Positions 32,701 to 43,900 of a DNA stretch of 64,000 nucleotides are shown in pieces. The DNA is from Pomphorhynchus laevis (Eukaryota; Acanthocephala; Palaeacanthocephala; Echinorhynchida; Pomphorhynchidae): positions 1 to 64,000 of the forward strand of contig WNNJ02002212.1 in the NCBI GenBank assembly GCA_012934845.2, given 5' to 3'. Position numbers and translations under genes: made by a program. The notes below the pieces were generated by a model that searched no databases, was not told where the DNA came from, and saw nothing but the letters and a program-made list of their open reading frames with translations. The first letter of the stretch is position 1. Each line of letters opens with the position of its first letter.

Positions 32701-35700
32701 AGAATGCTTTTTGGGTCTTCTAGGCAATAATTACAAAATAAAAGACATGGCCCCTGTGCTCAATCTTTCGATAGTTACTATAAGAAGGATATATAAAAGG
32801 TATCTTGCAGGGGATTACGTTGATTTATCAACATTTAAAACTGCTGGTCAAAAAAATCAGATACTAGAAAAGACCATAGTCATGAGAAAAATATTATAGC
32901 ATCAGAACTTGCTCTAAACCCTTGTACGACACTAAAAGCAATGAGTGAGAAACTTTTGATACATAACCCCGTCGGTTGTTATTCAACATCTAAAGTATCA
33001 CGCATAATCAAGGACATGGATTATTCAAGAAAGTCCTTGACTTTAATTCCTATTAATAGAAATAGTAATGAAAACAAAAACGTAAGAGCTCAGTATGCAG
33101 CCTCTTTATCTAATATTGATGACAATCAGCTTATTTTTTAGATGAAACGGGTTTTAATTTACACACCTATCAGAATTATGGATACTCCCCAAAAAACACG
33201 AAATGTTACATCAATGTACCTAATGGTAAGGGAACGAATATATCTGTACTGTGTGCAATTACTAATCAAGGAATACTCGCATTTAAAGTCAAGGTGGGAA
33301 GTTTTAAGTCCGTTGATATGGTAGACTTCATTGATACGCAACTGCCACAGCTAAACCAAAATGAACGAAAATATATCGTTATGGACAATGCCTCCATACA
33401 TAAAACAGCTACCGTGAAAGCATCTCTTGCTCGTCGTAATTATATTCATAAGCTTCTACCTCCCTATTCTCCTCAATTGAATCCGATAGAGGAATTTTTC
33501 TCGTCGTTCAAGTCAAGAGTCAAACAACAAAATACTTCTTCTAATAGTGAAGAGCTTATCGGTACGATTAATAGTGTGCTTATAGAAGGAGAATTCAGGT
33601 TGGAGGGTTATTACAATCATATGCGTATTTGGGTTGAAAAGGCAGCTGCAAGAATTGATTTCATTTGAAATAAACATTTTTTGTATTTTAATAAACATAA
33701 AAAAAACAAATAAAGTAATAAATAACACATACTATCAGCTGTGATTAAAGTGAGCGTTCTATCTTGCGCATTTTAGATTTGTGTTTATGGATATATTATA
33801 TTTGTTATCTAAAACTATAATAATATGTGTCGTAGTCTTCTAAAACCAAGATCACCATCATAATGCAATATTGCTCCTGATCCCTCCATCACCTCATCTA
33901 TCACTCTAAAAGCTTAAATACGCGAGATGTGACCCCTAGATGCAAGATAATAATAATAAACACTTTGATAATATGTATTAGTATGTTAAGCTAAATGTAA
34001 GGAATGTTATATTAAAATAATATCAATCATGATCATAATATCAATATATATGAGACATCTGTGCGACAAAATAATAATGGGAAAAGTGATCTATAATAAT
34101 GAGAAAGGTGATCTATAATAATGGGAAAAGTGATCTATAATAATGGGAAAAGTGATCTATAATAATGGGTAAAGTGATCTATAATAATGAGAAAAGTGAT
34201 CTATAATAATGGGAAAAGTGATCTATAATAATGAGAAAAGTGATCTATAATAATGGGAAAAGTGATCTATAATAATGAAAACCTCTGTAATGTAGTAGCA
34301 ATATATTCATATATTTTAATTGACAAACTTTAAAAAAAATAATGATCAAGCTGATTAAAATATTTTTACATCGATACCAAGTGGAATACTCATTTATAGC
34401 AGTTTTGCGACGATATGATTCCTTATAATATTGATTTATTTATATTTAGCAAAAGTTCACATACGAAAAGAGCACAGAATTTCGAAAACATTTGAAAATC
34501 ACACAAAGTTAACGTGTTCTGTTCTATGTGCCCCACCAAATGAAGCTAATAGGCATCAAAACAACGAAATCATATGGTACACACTCGATGAGAGTACAGC
34601 GTATAAATCGATTCGACGATATTATCGAATTCCAGCCGAAAATCAAAATCATAAATCTGTCTTGATACTGACAGGAAAGAATTCTGCCAGCTATCGCAAT
34701 TACCATTGCATATATGGTAGACATCCGAGAGGATTAACAAGAACATACAATCGAAGTAAGTAATTCAAAACATGAAACCATATTGTATAAAAAAGCTAAT
34801 TCGATGGAATAGAAAGTGAAAAATGATTAAGAAAACTGGCTCATCTAACATAATATTAAGACTACAGTTTCACCGTATTAAATTTAATTTTCGAAATCTA
34901 CTTTCACTACAAACATAAATTCTTACTCTTAAATATTACGCACTTCGTCAAGTTTTCTAAAAGTAAAGCCGTGAGCTAATAACTATGTGTATCAATTAAT
35001 AACAAGTATGCCTTCAAACATTAACTTTAGTCGTTGAATAGATGAACTCAAAAGTAGTTAATCTGAAATTGTTGGCATTGTCCATCAAACTATTATAAAA
35101 TATTATAATACTATATAGCAAATGATATTATAGTTTATTTTATTTATAAAAATGAAAGTCAATAGAATATATTTTACCATTGACAAATTTTCATTAATAG
35201 CTGCTAACTTCATTAATAAAACAATTGTACTATAAATTGGATTAAATGTATTTTTATATTGCATAGTATACAATGATGTATAATGAGCATATTAAAATAC
35301 AATTAATTGTTTAGGTGATGATCTTAGCAGCTGTTAATAAAAACTTGAAATTAGTCTAACAAAAATTCAGATCTTCAATTTATATTCTAAACACATTTTC
35401 ATTGTTTATTTTTATATGATAGAAATTTTTATTGTTTATTTTTATATGGTAGAAATGCTTATTGTTTATTTATATAATGTTTTCTATGCAATTCTTTCTA
35501 TAATTTCCATCATTATTTATTTCTATGATTATAATTGGTGCTTATCAATGATGCTTATTATTGATTATAATCTCGTATTCTTGCAATACTATTATAAACA
35601 TTGCAAGGAAATTTTTTAATTGTTTTATAATTTTTTTTCAAATTTGCCTGTGATTTTGCATTACAATCCTCTCCAAACAAATATATTTGTTTATTTGACC

Positions 35701-36293
35701 AATGATAAACCTAATTGCACAAAACATTTTAATGCTTTTTTAATGATCCGAAAGAATTCGTTCGTATTAAACGCGTTATTTTTGCAAATAAATAATCCAT
35801 TTTAGAAGGGTAAATAATAAGCAATTTAGACGCATTCTTTAAACTTAAAATAATTTAGAGGTTTCATTTTGTTTAAAATAAAGCCGTTATTTGTAAAAAA
35901 TCCTCTCACTATTTTATTTTTTCAAATATTCAATACACTCACATTTTGTACAAACTTGTACCGCAAATGATCAATTATGATTTACAAATTCAGTTTTTCA
36001 CGGAAGCAAACTAAGCTTTGCCAGAAAGTACAACGAAAATTAGACGATCGGAAATAATTCAAAACTATTCTGCATCACATGACTATAAATTGCAGAACCA
36101 TAAAGTTTGTTTTCTAATTTGTTTGCAATTTCACTTTGCTGTTATAAAATAAAACATTTAAGTTTTTGTGTTGGCAGGATTGAATAGAAGTCAGAAAAGA
36201 ATATCAATGTCAAATAATGTTAAACGATACAATTTGGTTAGTCTGACGGCTGCGATAAATGTGATATTAGTACTATTGATTTATAACGTGTGA
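29726..36293 (+). CDS. two-Ig-domain cell-surface protein (multi-exon, first exon not found)
   Basis: Exons 29,726-29,853, 31,176-31,410, 34,450-34,755 and 36,178-36,293 have AG/GT borders and matching phases throughout and encode about 261 residues to the TGA. The first visible exon opens with a hydrophobic run (LLFFAISLPQ) that fits the end of a signal peptide. Ig domain 1 is split by an intron: LLTCTLPYN, then VIWLKFVKNG and DMSIADSGIYVCK (DxGxYxC). Ig domain 2 has KLTCSVLCAPP, EIIWYTLDE and NYHCIYGRHP. The last exon ends in a hydrophobic stretch (LVSLTAAINVILVLLIYNV) with no cytosolic tail, which suggests a GPI signal or a short membrane anchor. An ATTAAA lies at 36,352. It is likely a cell adhesion or recognition protein; the orthologue is unknown. 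Intron 3 of those seen carries a DNA transposon. Confidence 0.8.
30765..30985 (+). mobile_element. PLE 3' tail relic in an Ig-gene intron
   Basis: From GATACAACGTCTGTTATTTA to TAGACTGACAGTTAGCTGATT, this is nearly identical to 39,718-39,915, the distal part of the PLE tail after the structured region. Nothing of the coding region is present. Confidence 0.75.
32367..32545 (+). repeat. left subterminal array, 8 x 22 bp
   Basis: Eight consecutive copies of CATTATTATAGATCACTTTT plus CC or CT, with one unit carrying GATCATTTTT. This is the likely transposase-binding array; the direction is opposite to the right-end array at 34,079-34,277. Confidence 0.9.
32579..33668 (+). pseudogene. DDE transposase of the IS630/Tc1-type element
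   Basis: The ATG at 32,579 opens an acidic N-terminal stretch and a helix-turn-helix region (YKIKDMAPVLNLSIVTIRRI). The frame shifts near 32,880, then continues through ENKNVRAQYAASLSNID. A second shift in a T run at about 33,135 precedes the first catalytic Asp in FLDETGFNLH. The second Asp is in YIVMDNASIHK and the Glu in PYSPQLNPIEEFF; 34 residues separate them, so the triad is DD34E. The C terminus is SFKSRVKQQN to a TGA at 33,666. Two single-base-type shifts make it a pseudogene, though it is otherwise complete at about 360 codons. Confidence 0.9.
34079..34277 (-). repeat. right subterminal array, 9 x 22 bp
   Basis: Nine copies of the complement of the left-end unit (AAAAGTGATCTATAATAATG with GGG, GAG or GGT between) run up to the terminal CCTCTG at 34,287. 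One unit has AAGGTG and one has GGTAAAG. Confidence 0.9.
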
Positions 36294-37962
36294 ATAATTG
36301 AGAATAATTGTTTTATCGGCTTGTACAATCAATTCTGTGTATATACATACAATTAAAACATTAATCGTTTTTTCCAAATAATACAGTCACTGCTATGTGT
36401 ATTGATTATTATCTTATATATTTCGACCTGTCTATTTAAATGGCAGGTATTTTGCCCCGCGACATTAGGTGTTGGAGGCACACGATGCTCATTAAAGTAG
36501 TAGTTTAATATATAATTTTCGTCTGATGGTCTTCTTAGCTTATAAACGCACTGGAAAAAAGGGGAAAATATAAGTAAAGAACTTTTACACTTTGAAGGCA
36601 ACAATTATATTTCGATTTCTATCGAATTCATAAGGATAAATTTGTTTACTAATACATGGTGTAAATTTGAATACCTGCATGTTTTGGTAAAATCTTGAAA
36701 GGTGGCGGAATTTGTTTTAAATGTTAATGTATCACAATAAATCCGGTTGAACTAAATCCATAGTTCCAAAATGCCAATTTTATTGCTTGCAGTATAAATA
36801 GTTAATAATTGGATAAAATAAATTTTATAAAAAGCAATACTTTATGCGTTTTGTAAATAACATTTGGCTTATATCTGAACATTTGCTAACTTGAGTTTTG
36901 GATATTTTGATTTATTAACCATTCAAAGATATAAATCAAACTGTACTGAATGAATTTCACAAAATATCGGTTTGGTACAATCGATAAAACGGATTGTCTT
37001 GGTTTACATTCGATGCCTATTAATGTAAAAATATCAAAACAATAAAATATCAATATATTAATTTATATTATATTTATATTTATATTATATAAAAACATTC
37101 AAGATCAATATCAAAAATGTTGACGCAGCAAAACTGCGAAGGATCGGATCGCATATACAATATAGCTGATATCACAATTGTGAGAGAGAAAAAGCAAAAG
37201 ACAACGAAAAAGCAAGAAGCTTAAATGAATGCTTTGCCAAAACCTTCATTTGTATCATCCTTTATGTTTCACCCGATTCAGCACACCCTCACTTACAACA
37301 ATTATTAATGAAGCAACATAACCTTGTAGGTCTGTTAAAAACTCAGTTTGACTCGACATTAACTACATTAAGGACATTAATCTTCCAAATTGGTTTTTAT
37401 TATGATCTCTACAATATGTTTTAAATATCTATTCATTTTATCTTTTAGCTGTTAGTGATATCAGTTTGAAGAAATCAGGAAGACTGTGTGTTATTATTTC
37501 ACACAATCTTTGAGTTAAGCAAGTAGTCAACACCTGAAAAATGATTTCGGGATTATTAAAAACACAGAACATAAGTTCTGCCAGCAATGACAAATCAGCA
37601 ACGATAAAAATGGTGTACGACGCTTTTTATGCATTGAACATAAAGAAGGAAATTTGTGCGATTAAAGTACGGTTTATTTGGTATTCGTAGTTTTGCCATT
37701 TAAGATACTCAGACACAAGAAGAAAAAGTGACCGTAATTAAAACAATATGAGAAAAAAATAAGCACAAATTCTTATCGGTTTAAAATTCTTTTCAAGTTA
37801 AGAATTTTTTAAAATTCTTTATTCGAAAATAATGCAGTCATCATTATTAGATTTTCTTCTGCTAATTAAAACACTTTATATTTTGATTGAAAATCATGAT
37901 GTATAAATGTTAAAAGCAAACACAAATGATACAATTAGTGTACACATTGAGTTAAAGCAAAC
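36294..37962. other. convergent intergenic region between Ig gene and ABCB7
   Basis: The two host genes end tail-to-tail across this AT-rich 1.7 kb. An ATTAAA at 36,352-36,357 may serve the Ig gene. No other feature was recognised; the open frame at 36,353-36,604 (minus) has no support. Confidence 0.5.
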
Positions 37963-40900
37963 TTAGTTGACATTCCGCACTTGCTTTTGCCACATCTGTC
38001 TATAGAATGAATCCGCTTGTGATAGTAATTGTTGATGGGTTCCTTGTTCTACAATTTTGCCTTTTTGCAAAACGTAAATCATATCACAACTAGCAATTGT
38101 ACTCAATCTATGGGCAATGAATAGGCTTGTTTTTCCTCTTGATATAGGATTTAAAGCTGCCATGATATTCTAAATAAAAACAATAAGGAGTATGATTTAG
38201 CTAGATTAAACATTAGTAATTCAAAACAACACTATAATGTTATCTCGTTTACTTGGGTGTTATAACTAATTAAAAAGGGCCATCATCGTTTACTGTATTT
38301 TCCAAGACGAATCATCAAAATTTTATAAACTAATTGAGTTCATCATTTGCAAAGCTGAAAAACGTCTTATTATTGTGCACTAGGCAATAACTACGTGTAA
38401 ATCAGTTTAAAATTATGTACACTAATAAGAACTGTACCGATGATAACAGGAACATGTTTGCTACACTCTAATTTCTAATATTTAAGTTTAGGTTCACATG
38501 AAAAACCGGATTGCTGCAACACGCCTTAGTCAATGAAAACTCAAAATCACTTATTTAGTGATATTAAACCAAACATTGGATATTATCACGGATATTGAAC
38601 ATTTGTAATTTTATTTACTGAACATTTATTGCTTACAACAAGTAAAAAATAGACTTTACATCCTAAGAACAAATTAAAGCTACCGAGAGACTAAATTCGA
38701 GTAATAATTTATTAATTTAAAAAATTATAAGAAAATCAATTTTTAAAAAATTGATTTATGTCACGTGATTTATGTTTTAACTGATTTTATTTCAGAATAT
38801 ACAAAGAAAATCACAAGTATAAACATTTTAATATTGTAAAAACTAAAGAAATACAGTAAAACCGTAATACATCTAATTGAAAAAACGTATGATAATTTTT
38901 TTTACTTTATATATTAATATTAGCAACAATGACGTGCAATCGAAATCTATAGATCTATATTGTTTCAAAACTTATGATTGCCTGACTGTTCTGAGTACAG
39001 AGTACTGCATATCAGAATAGCTAATCGATATGAATTTCTTCATAACTGTTTAAAAAATAAATCTAAATTATATAAAGATATGAAATGTATGTATCGATAT
39101 ATTGATGATATATGTGTATTTAATTCTAATAATTTTTATTCAATTAGTGAGCACATTTATCCAGGTCGCCTCATTCTTAACAAAACCAAGATTAATGATA
39201 AAGAAAGTATATATCTTGATATGAGCATTAAATTAACATTAACTAAAACTACTATTAATTTATATCGTAAAGATGACATATTTAAATTTACAAGAAACAT
39301 ATTTTTGCATGAGCATTCATGCATACCATATAATATAAAATATAATACATTAAATAATGAAATTTTAAGAATTGCAACAATATGTAATGATATTGGCTTT
39401 CTTCAAAATCATTTAAATAATTTAATAGATACATATTTTAAACTAGGTTACTATAAAAATAACATCAAGCAGAAAATAGTAAAATATATAAATCAACACA
39501 ATAATATAAAGAATAAATTTAAAATCATTAGCGGAAAATTTTTATGGATGGATAATAAATAATATACTTTGTATTAGAATAAGATACTAGATAGTTATTT
39601 CAGAGGAAATACATCATTAGCATGTATTTGGCCCCGCTGCTATGTTGGGTAGAGGAGTTAGGGGCCGAAACCTGATAGCATAGCAGTTCCTCCTGATGAC
39701 CTCTAATTCTTATTCTGATACAACGTTTGTTATTTATTAGTCAATTCATAAAATAGACTTTTATTTTCAATTTTTACTTGATATAAATTATAAAAAATCT
39801 TATATAACAATTATTTATTTTATTAGTTAATCATTAAATTTTGATTTAGCATTATTATGTTTTGTTTATTTTAAAATTATATTAAATACGTAGACTGACA
39901 GTTAGCTGATTTAATTATTGCTTGTCTGTTTTAATAAATATATCAGCTAATTGATATTGTCTTAAAGCATATAGTTATAATATGATTTGCATTTTCGTAT
40001 TTAGAAAATGTTTTCACAGCAAAATTACTTAAAAAACATTTTGCAAGAATTGCAAAATGTTTATCATCCTGCCGTGATATAAACAATATAATAAAGATGG
40101 CAAATTTTCAAGCACAAAATATTAACTTTACCGAATAAATTAATTTTATTTTGCTTGCACGAGATATGCATGACTTTTGTGTAAAAATTATTGTAAAGTG
40201 TTGGCAAAGATTCACAAGCCTAATCTCTTTTGTGCTTGAATATGTAAATGTGCAAGCAATTCGCAAGCTGACTAAAGAATTTATTACTGAAAAATCATCA
40301 TTAATATTTTGTGCGTGAAAAATGTTCACAAGTTGAACATTTTAAAACATTTTCAACTTGCTTTTCACAAGTTGAAAAGCAGTTTATTATTTATTTTTTA
40401 TAACGAAAATTATAAGTTGCGACGATGTAGTAACGACACTTCTCATGCTACTGAAAAAAAAACCATCTAAACAGATATGACTACTTACACATGAATTATA
40501 ATATTAATCAAATATTGCCACAATCTAATTTGTTGAACCCTTGGCCAACAAAATATCCTAAGTTATTAAAATGATATAAATTACTGGAAAAGCTAACAAT
40601 TTAAATCAACAAAGATTATTTTTAAAAGTAAACAAGCTTAAATTATAAGTTTAGCGTAATAATATATTCCCAACCATCCACATTTCCAGTTCAAGTAAAT
40701 ATTTTTTGGATTACGAAACTCCTAACTCAATATAATTACAATTATATTCAAATAACTAATAACTTACGATATTAGTATTAATTTTAAAGAATTAATTTAA
40801 TTTGTATTAATTAGAATCATAATCTGGAAGAAATAAAATGCTACAATAATTGGAAGAACACTGTAAGCAATAAAATATTAAAAATACACATTTTTGCATT

Positions 40901-43900
40901 TATAAAAGAACTAGGATTAAATTCCTTTATACTTCGACAGGAAAAGGTAACATTTTTAATATCTTGGCTACTACTTTCTCCATTTTTAGCAATACAAATT
41001 AAAATTTGTATATTATTGCAATATACATCGATATTGAAGATACACACCTTGTAAATGATGTATATGTTATCGCTAAAATATACTGAGTCGAAAATCCAAA
41101 TTATTGAGGATTAAAATTGATAATTCACTTATAACGTTGAGAATAAGTTCATATGCAAATACTTTATTGATTAACATACAAATTTATTTAAACATTAGAA
41201 TTTAAAGCACCCAAAGTAGCATGCGGGAACATCATAATCTACACTGATAGATTATAAAACCTCAACGGCAGTATTCAGAAAATATACTGATTAAAGATAA
41301 CATATTATTAAACGAAATGATGTTAATTGTACTTACGTCTTCCGTGAGAGTATCTAAATTTGATGTTGCTTCATCATAGATAAGAATACTAGAATTTTTT
41401 AAGAAAGCTCGAGCAATTGCGATTCTTTGTTTCTCCCCGCCTATTTGAAAATCAACAAAAGTAGATGTTAAAGCCGTTTTCAGAAATGAATGCATATACA
41501 TACATCTTAAACAACTCGAGAAAAGTACAAAAGACTAGATATTTTACATAAATTATAAGATTGCAGTTATAATGTAGTAGGGGAATAAATATCACCAACT
41601 GCGAAATAATTGTTTCTATTAATTTTATTTGAATAGCGTGACTAAATAACAAAATGATTTTCGTCTGCAAAATATGCGCTGCTAGTAAACATATCAGTGA
41701 ACATTGACCTCATAAAAATATAATATTTTTCGATGGTATCCTGTTTAGACTGTATTTTTACACACGTGAATAAACCAAAAGATTTCTATTTACGACTTTC
41801 TTTCGTAAATACAACTTTTTTAAAAGCCATCATAAAATAATTGCTTTATTCGTTTTATTTCTTTCAAATGTGGTGAAATGCTAGCCGTACAAATAACATG
41901 GTATTTGCATGGTAATACGGGAAGCAATCGAATTGAACTTTTGTAAAAAATACAACCAAATGTTGAATCAATAAATTGAAGGAGAACCATACAATAAGAT
42001 CAAAACAACGTGAAAAATTATTAAAAGAAACTTGTTAATATAAAATTAAGGCGCACCTGCGAGTTTTACTCCACGTTCTCCGACCATCGTCGCATATTGC
42101 TTAGGCATTTGCATAACTGTATCATGAATTTGAGCATCTTTTGCAGTTTGCACAATTTCTTCTCGACCTGCGTCTATTCGTCCATAACGTATATTCTCGT
42201 ATATCGTATCGTGTAGCAGTACGCAATCCTTAGAGTATGCAGCAACAAAAGTGTGGACATGGCTAGAATAAATCAAAAAGCAAATCGACAGCTATATCTG
42301 TCGCTACTCAATTGCACTTCTACACGCGTGCATTTCAATCACGCACCAACTTTATATCAAAATAACCAAAATCAGAACAGCAAGCAAACGCGAACACTAA
42401 TTATTAACTCACCTGAGGCACAACACTGATAGCTGAACGCAGGCTGTCTAGTAGAACATCACGCGTATCGTATCCGTTGATCAGAATTCTACCCGACTGT
42501 GGATCAAAGAATCTACATAAGAGTCTAGTGATTGTTGATTTTCTATAGGAAAGCAATTAAAGCAATTAAAGCCATTAGGTTTAAGTATTAACTCTTACCC
42601 AGAACCTGTTGCACCCACAAAAGCTACCCGGCTTTTTGAAGGCACTTCAAAGCTTATTCCATCAAGAACGCACTGATCTGCTTCATACGAAAAGTAAACG
42701 TTGTCAAAAACGATAGAAGAGTGATCAGAATCAATCACAAGCGGAAAGGCACTTTTCGTGTTCTAAAAAATAAATCAAATAAACATTTCTCATTTACAGA
42801 ATGCCAAAGACTTTCTAAGAATATCTTATCTAATTGCCAACAAATCGGACATTTTCATACGAAAATATTCATATTACTTTACACTCATATTGTAAATAAC
42901 AAGTTTGAAAAAAAGTGATGTTAAACCGTCATATTCGTTCTCATAGTTTCCTCATTTTGTGTTTGAAAATGCTCATTTAAAGCTAAGCTTGTTTAATAAT
43001 ACTGAAGAAAATGTAAGTATATTATATCTAAAATGAAGTTCGGTAAAATCTTATCTTTTATCCACATCTATACATTTAATATAATACTCACAATCGCTAC
43101 AATGGCCTATACAGATAATATATCTTTACTAAAAGACGTTTGTGGAATATCCAAACAAATGTTATAGTTATGTAATGGCTATTGGACATTACAAGCGTAC
43201 TCTTTAAAGATATTTGAGTGATCAGAGATTTGTTTTTAAGATATTCACAAAGTTTAAATTACAAAGTAAGAATTTCGTTTTATTACATTCAAAAATTGTT
43301 TGAAAAAGTTAAATTAGGTAATAAAAATTGTAAAATCGTTACATTTCGGTGTCATTTAACTGATTGGTGTAAAATTTAATGATTAATACAAGCAAGAAAA
43401 AACAAACAAATTTATCAGATAATTTTTATGATAGTGCAGTTCTTTTCAGGATTCTTGAAAACAAAGTGTACCATTTGCAAATATTTATTTCTTTTTTATT
43501 TCAAATCCGATCTGACAACTGATGTAGTATTTTTTCAGTATATTTGCAAGTTAAACTAATGCTTTCGAAAAGCAACCAATCTTTATATGTAACGGACGGA
43601 ATCAAAAATAGTAGATTCGCATTAAGATGATTTTTACAAATAAATTGTCATAATGCCTTTGTATAGAATTTGAGAGATATGGAAAATCTGAGGATTAGCA
43701 TATTATGCTATAAGAATGAAAGCAGATAAAAATACTAGAATTTGTAGAATTCTAGTATTATACAACGATTATTGAATGTACTGCTGACAGTTATTGTAAT
43801 CTAAAATATCATAATCCAACAATAAATGTTAATAATAACAATAAAAAATACACTGACCATAAAATTCATTAATAAATGTATAGATAACATAAATACAGAT

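Larger units (their letters stand above)
32355..34289 (+). mobile_element. IS630/Tc1-mariner-type transposon with TA duplications and 22-bp subterminal arrays
   Basis: TA at 32,355-32,356 and 34,288-34,289 flank terminal inverted repeats that begin CAGAGGTTTTC. The first ~33 bases of the two ends are perfectly inverted. Inside each end lies an array of a 22-bp unit (CATTATTATAGATCACTTTT or its complement). The transposase frame runs on the plus strand. Element length is 1,931 bp. It sits in an intron of the Ig gene. Perfect ends, nearly identical array units and only two frameshifts suggest a fairly recent arrival. Confidence 0.93.

Noticed and set aside
35416-35805. Open frames downstream of Ig domain 2 as possible extra exons
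   Set aside because: Tyr/Ile/Phe-rich without Ig hallmarks; the phase-matched exon at 36,178 continues the gene cleanly.
39600-39735. Hammerhead in the PLE structured tail (CTGATGA and GAAA strings present)
   Set aside because: Neither strand gives box, stem II, GAAA and stem III in a permitted order with adjacent pairing; kept as an unexplained structured region.
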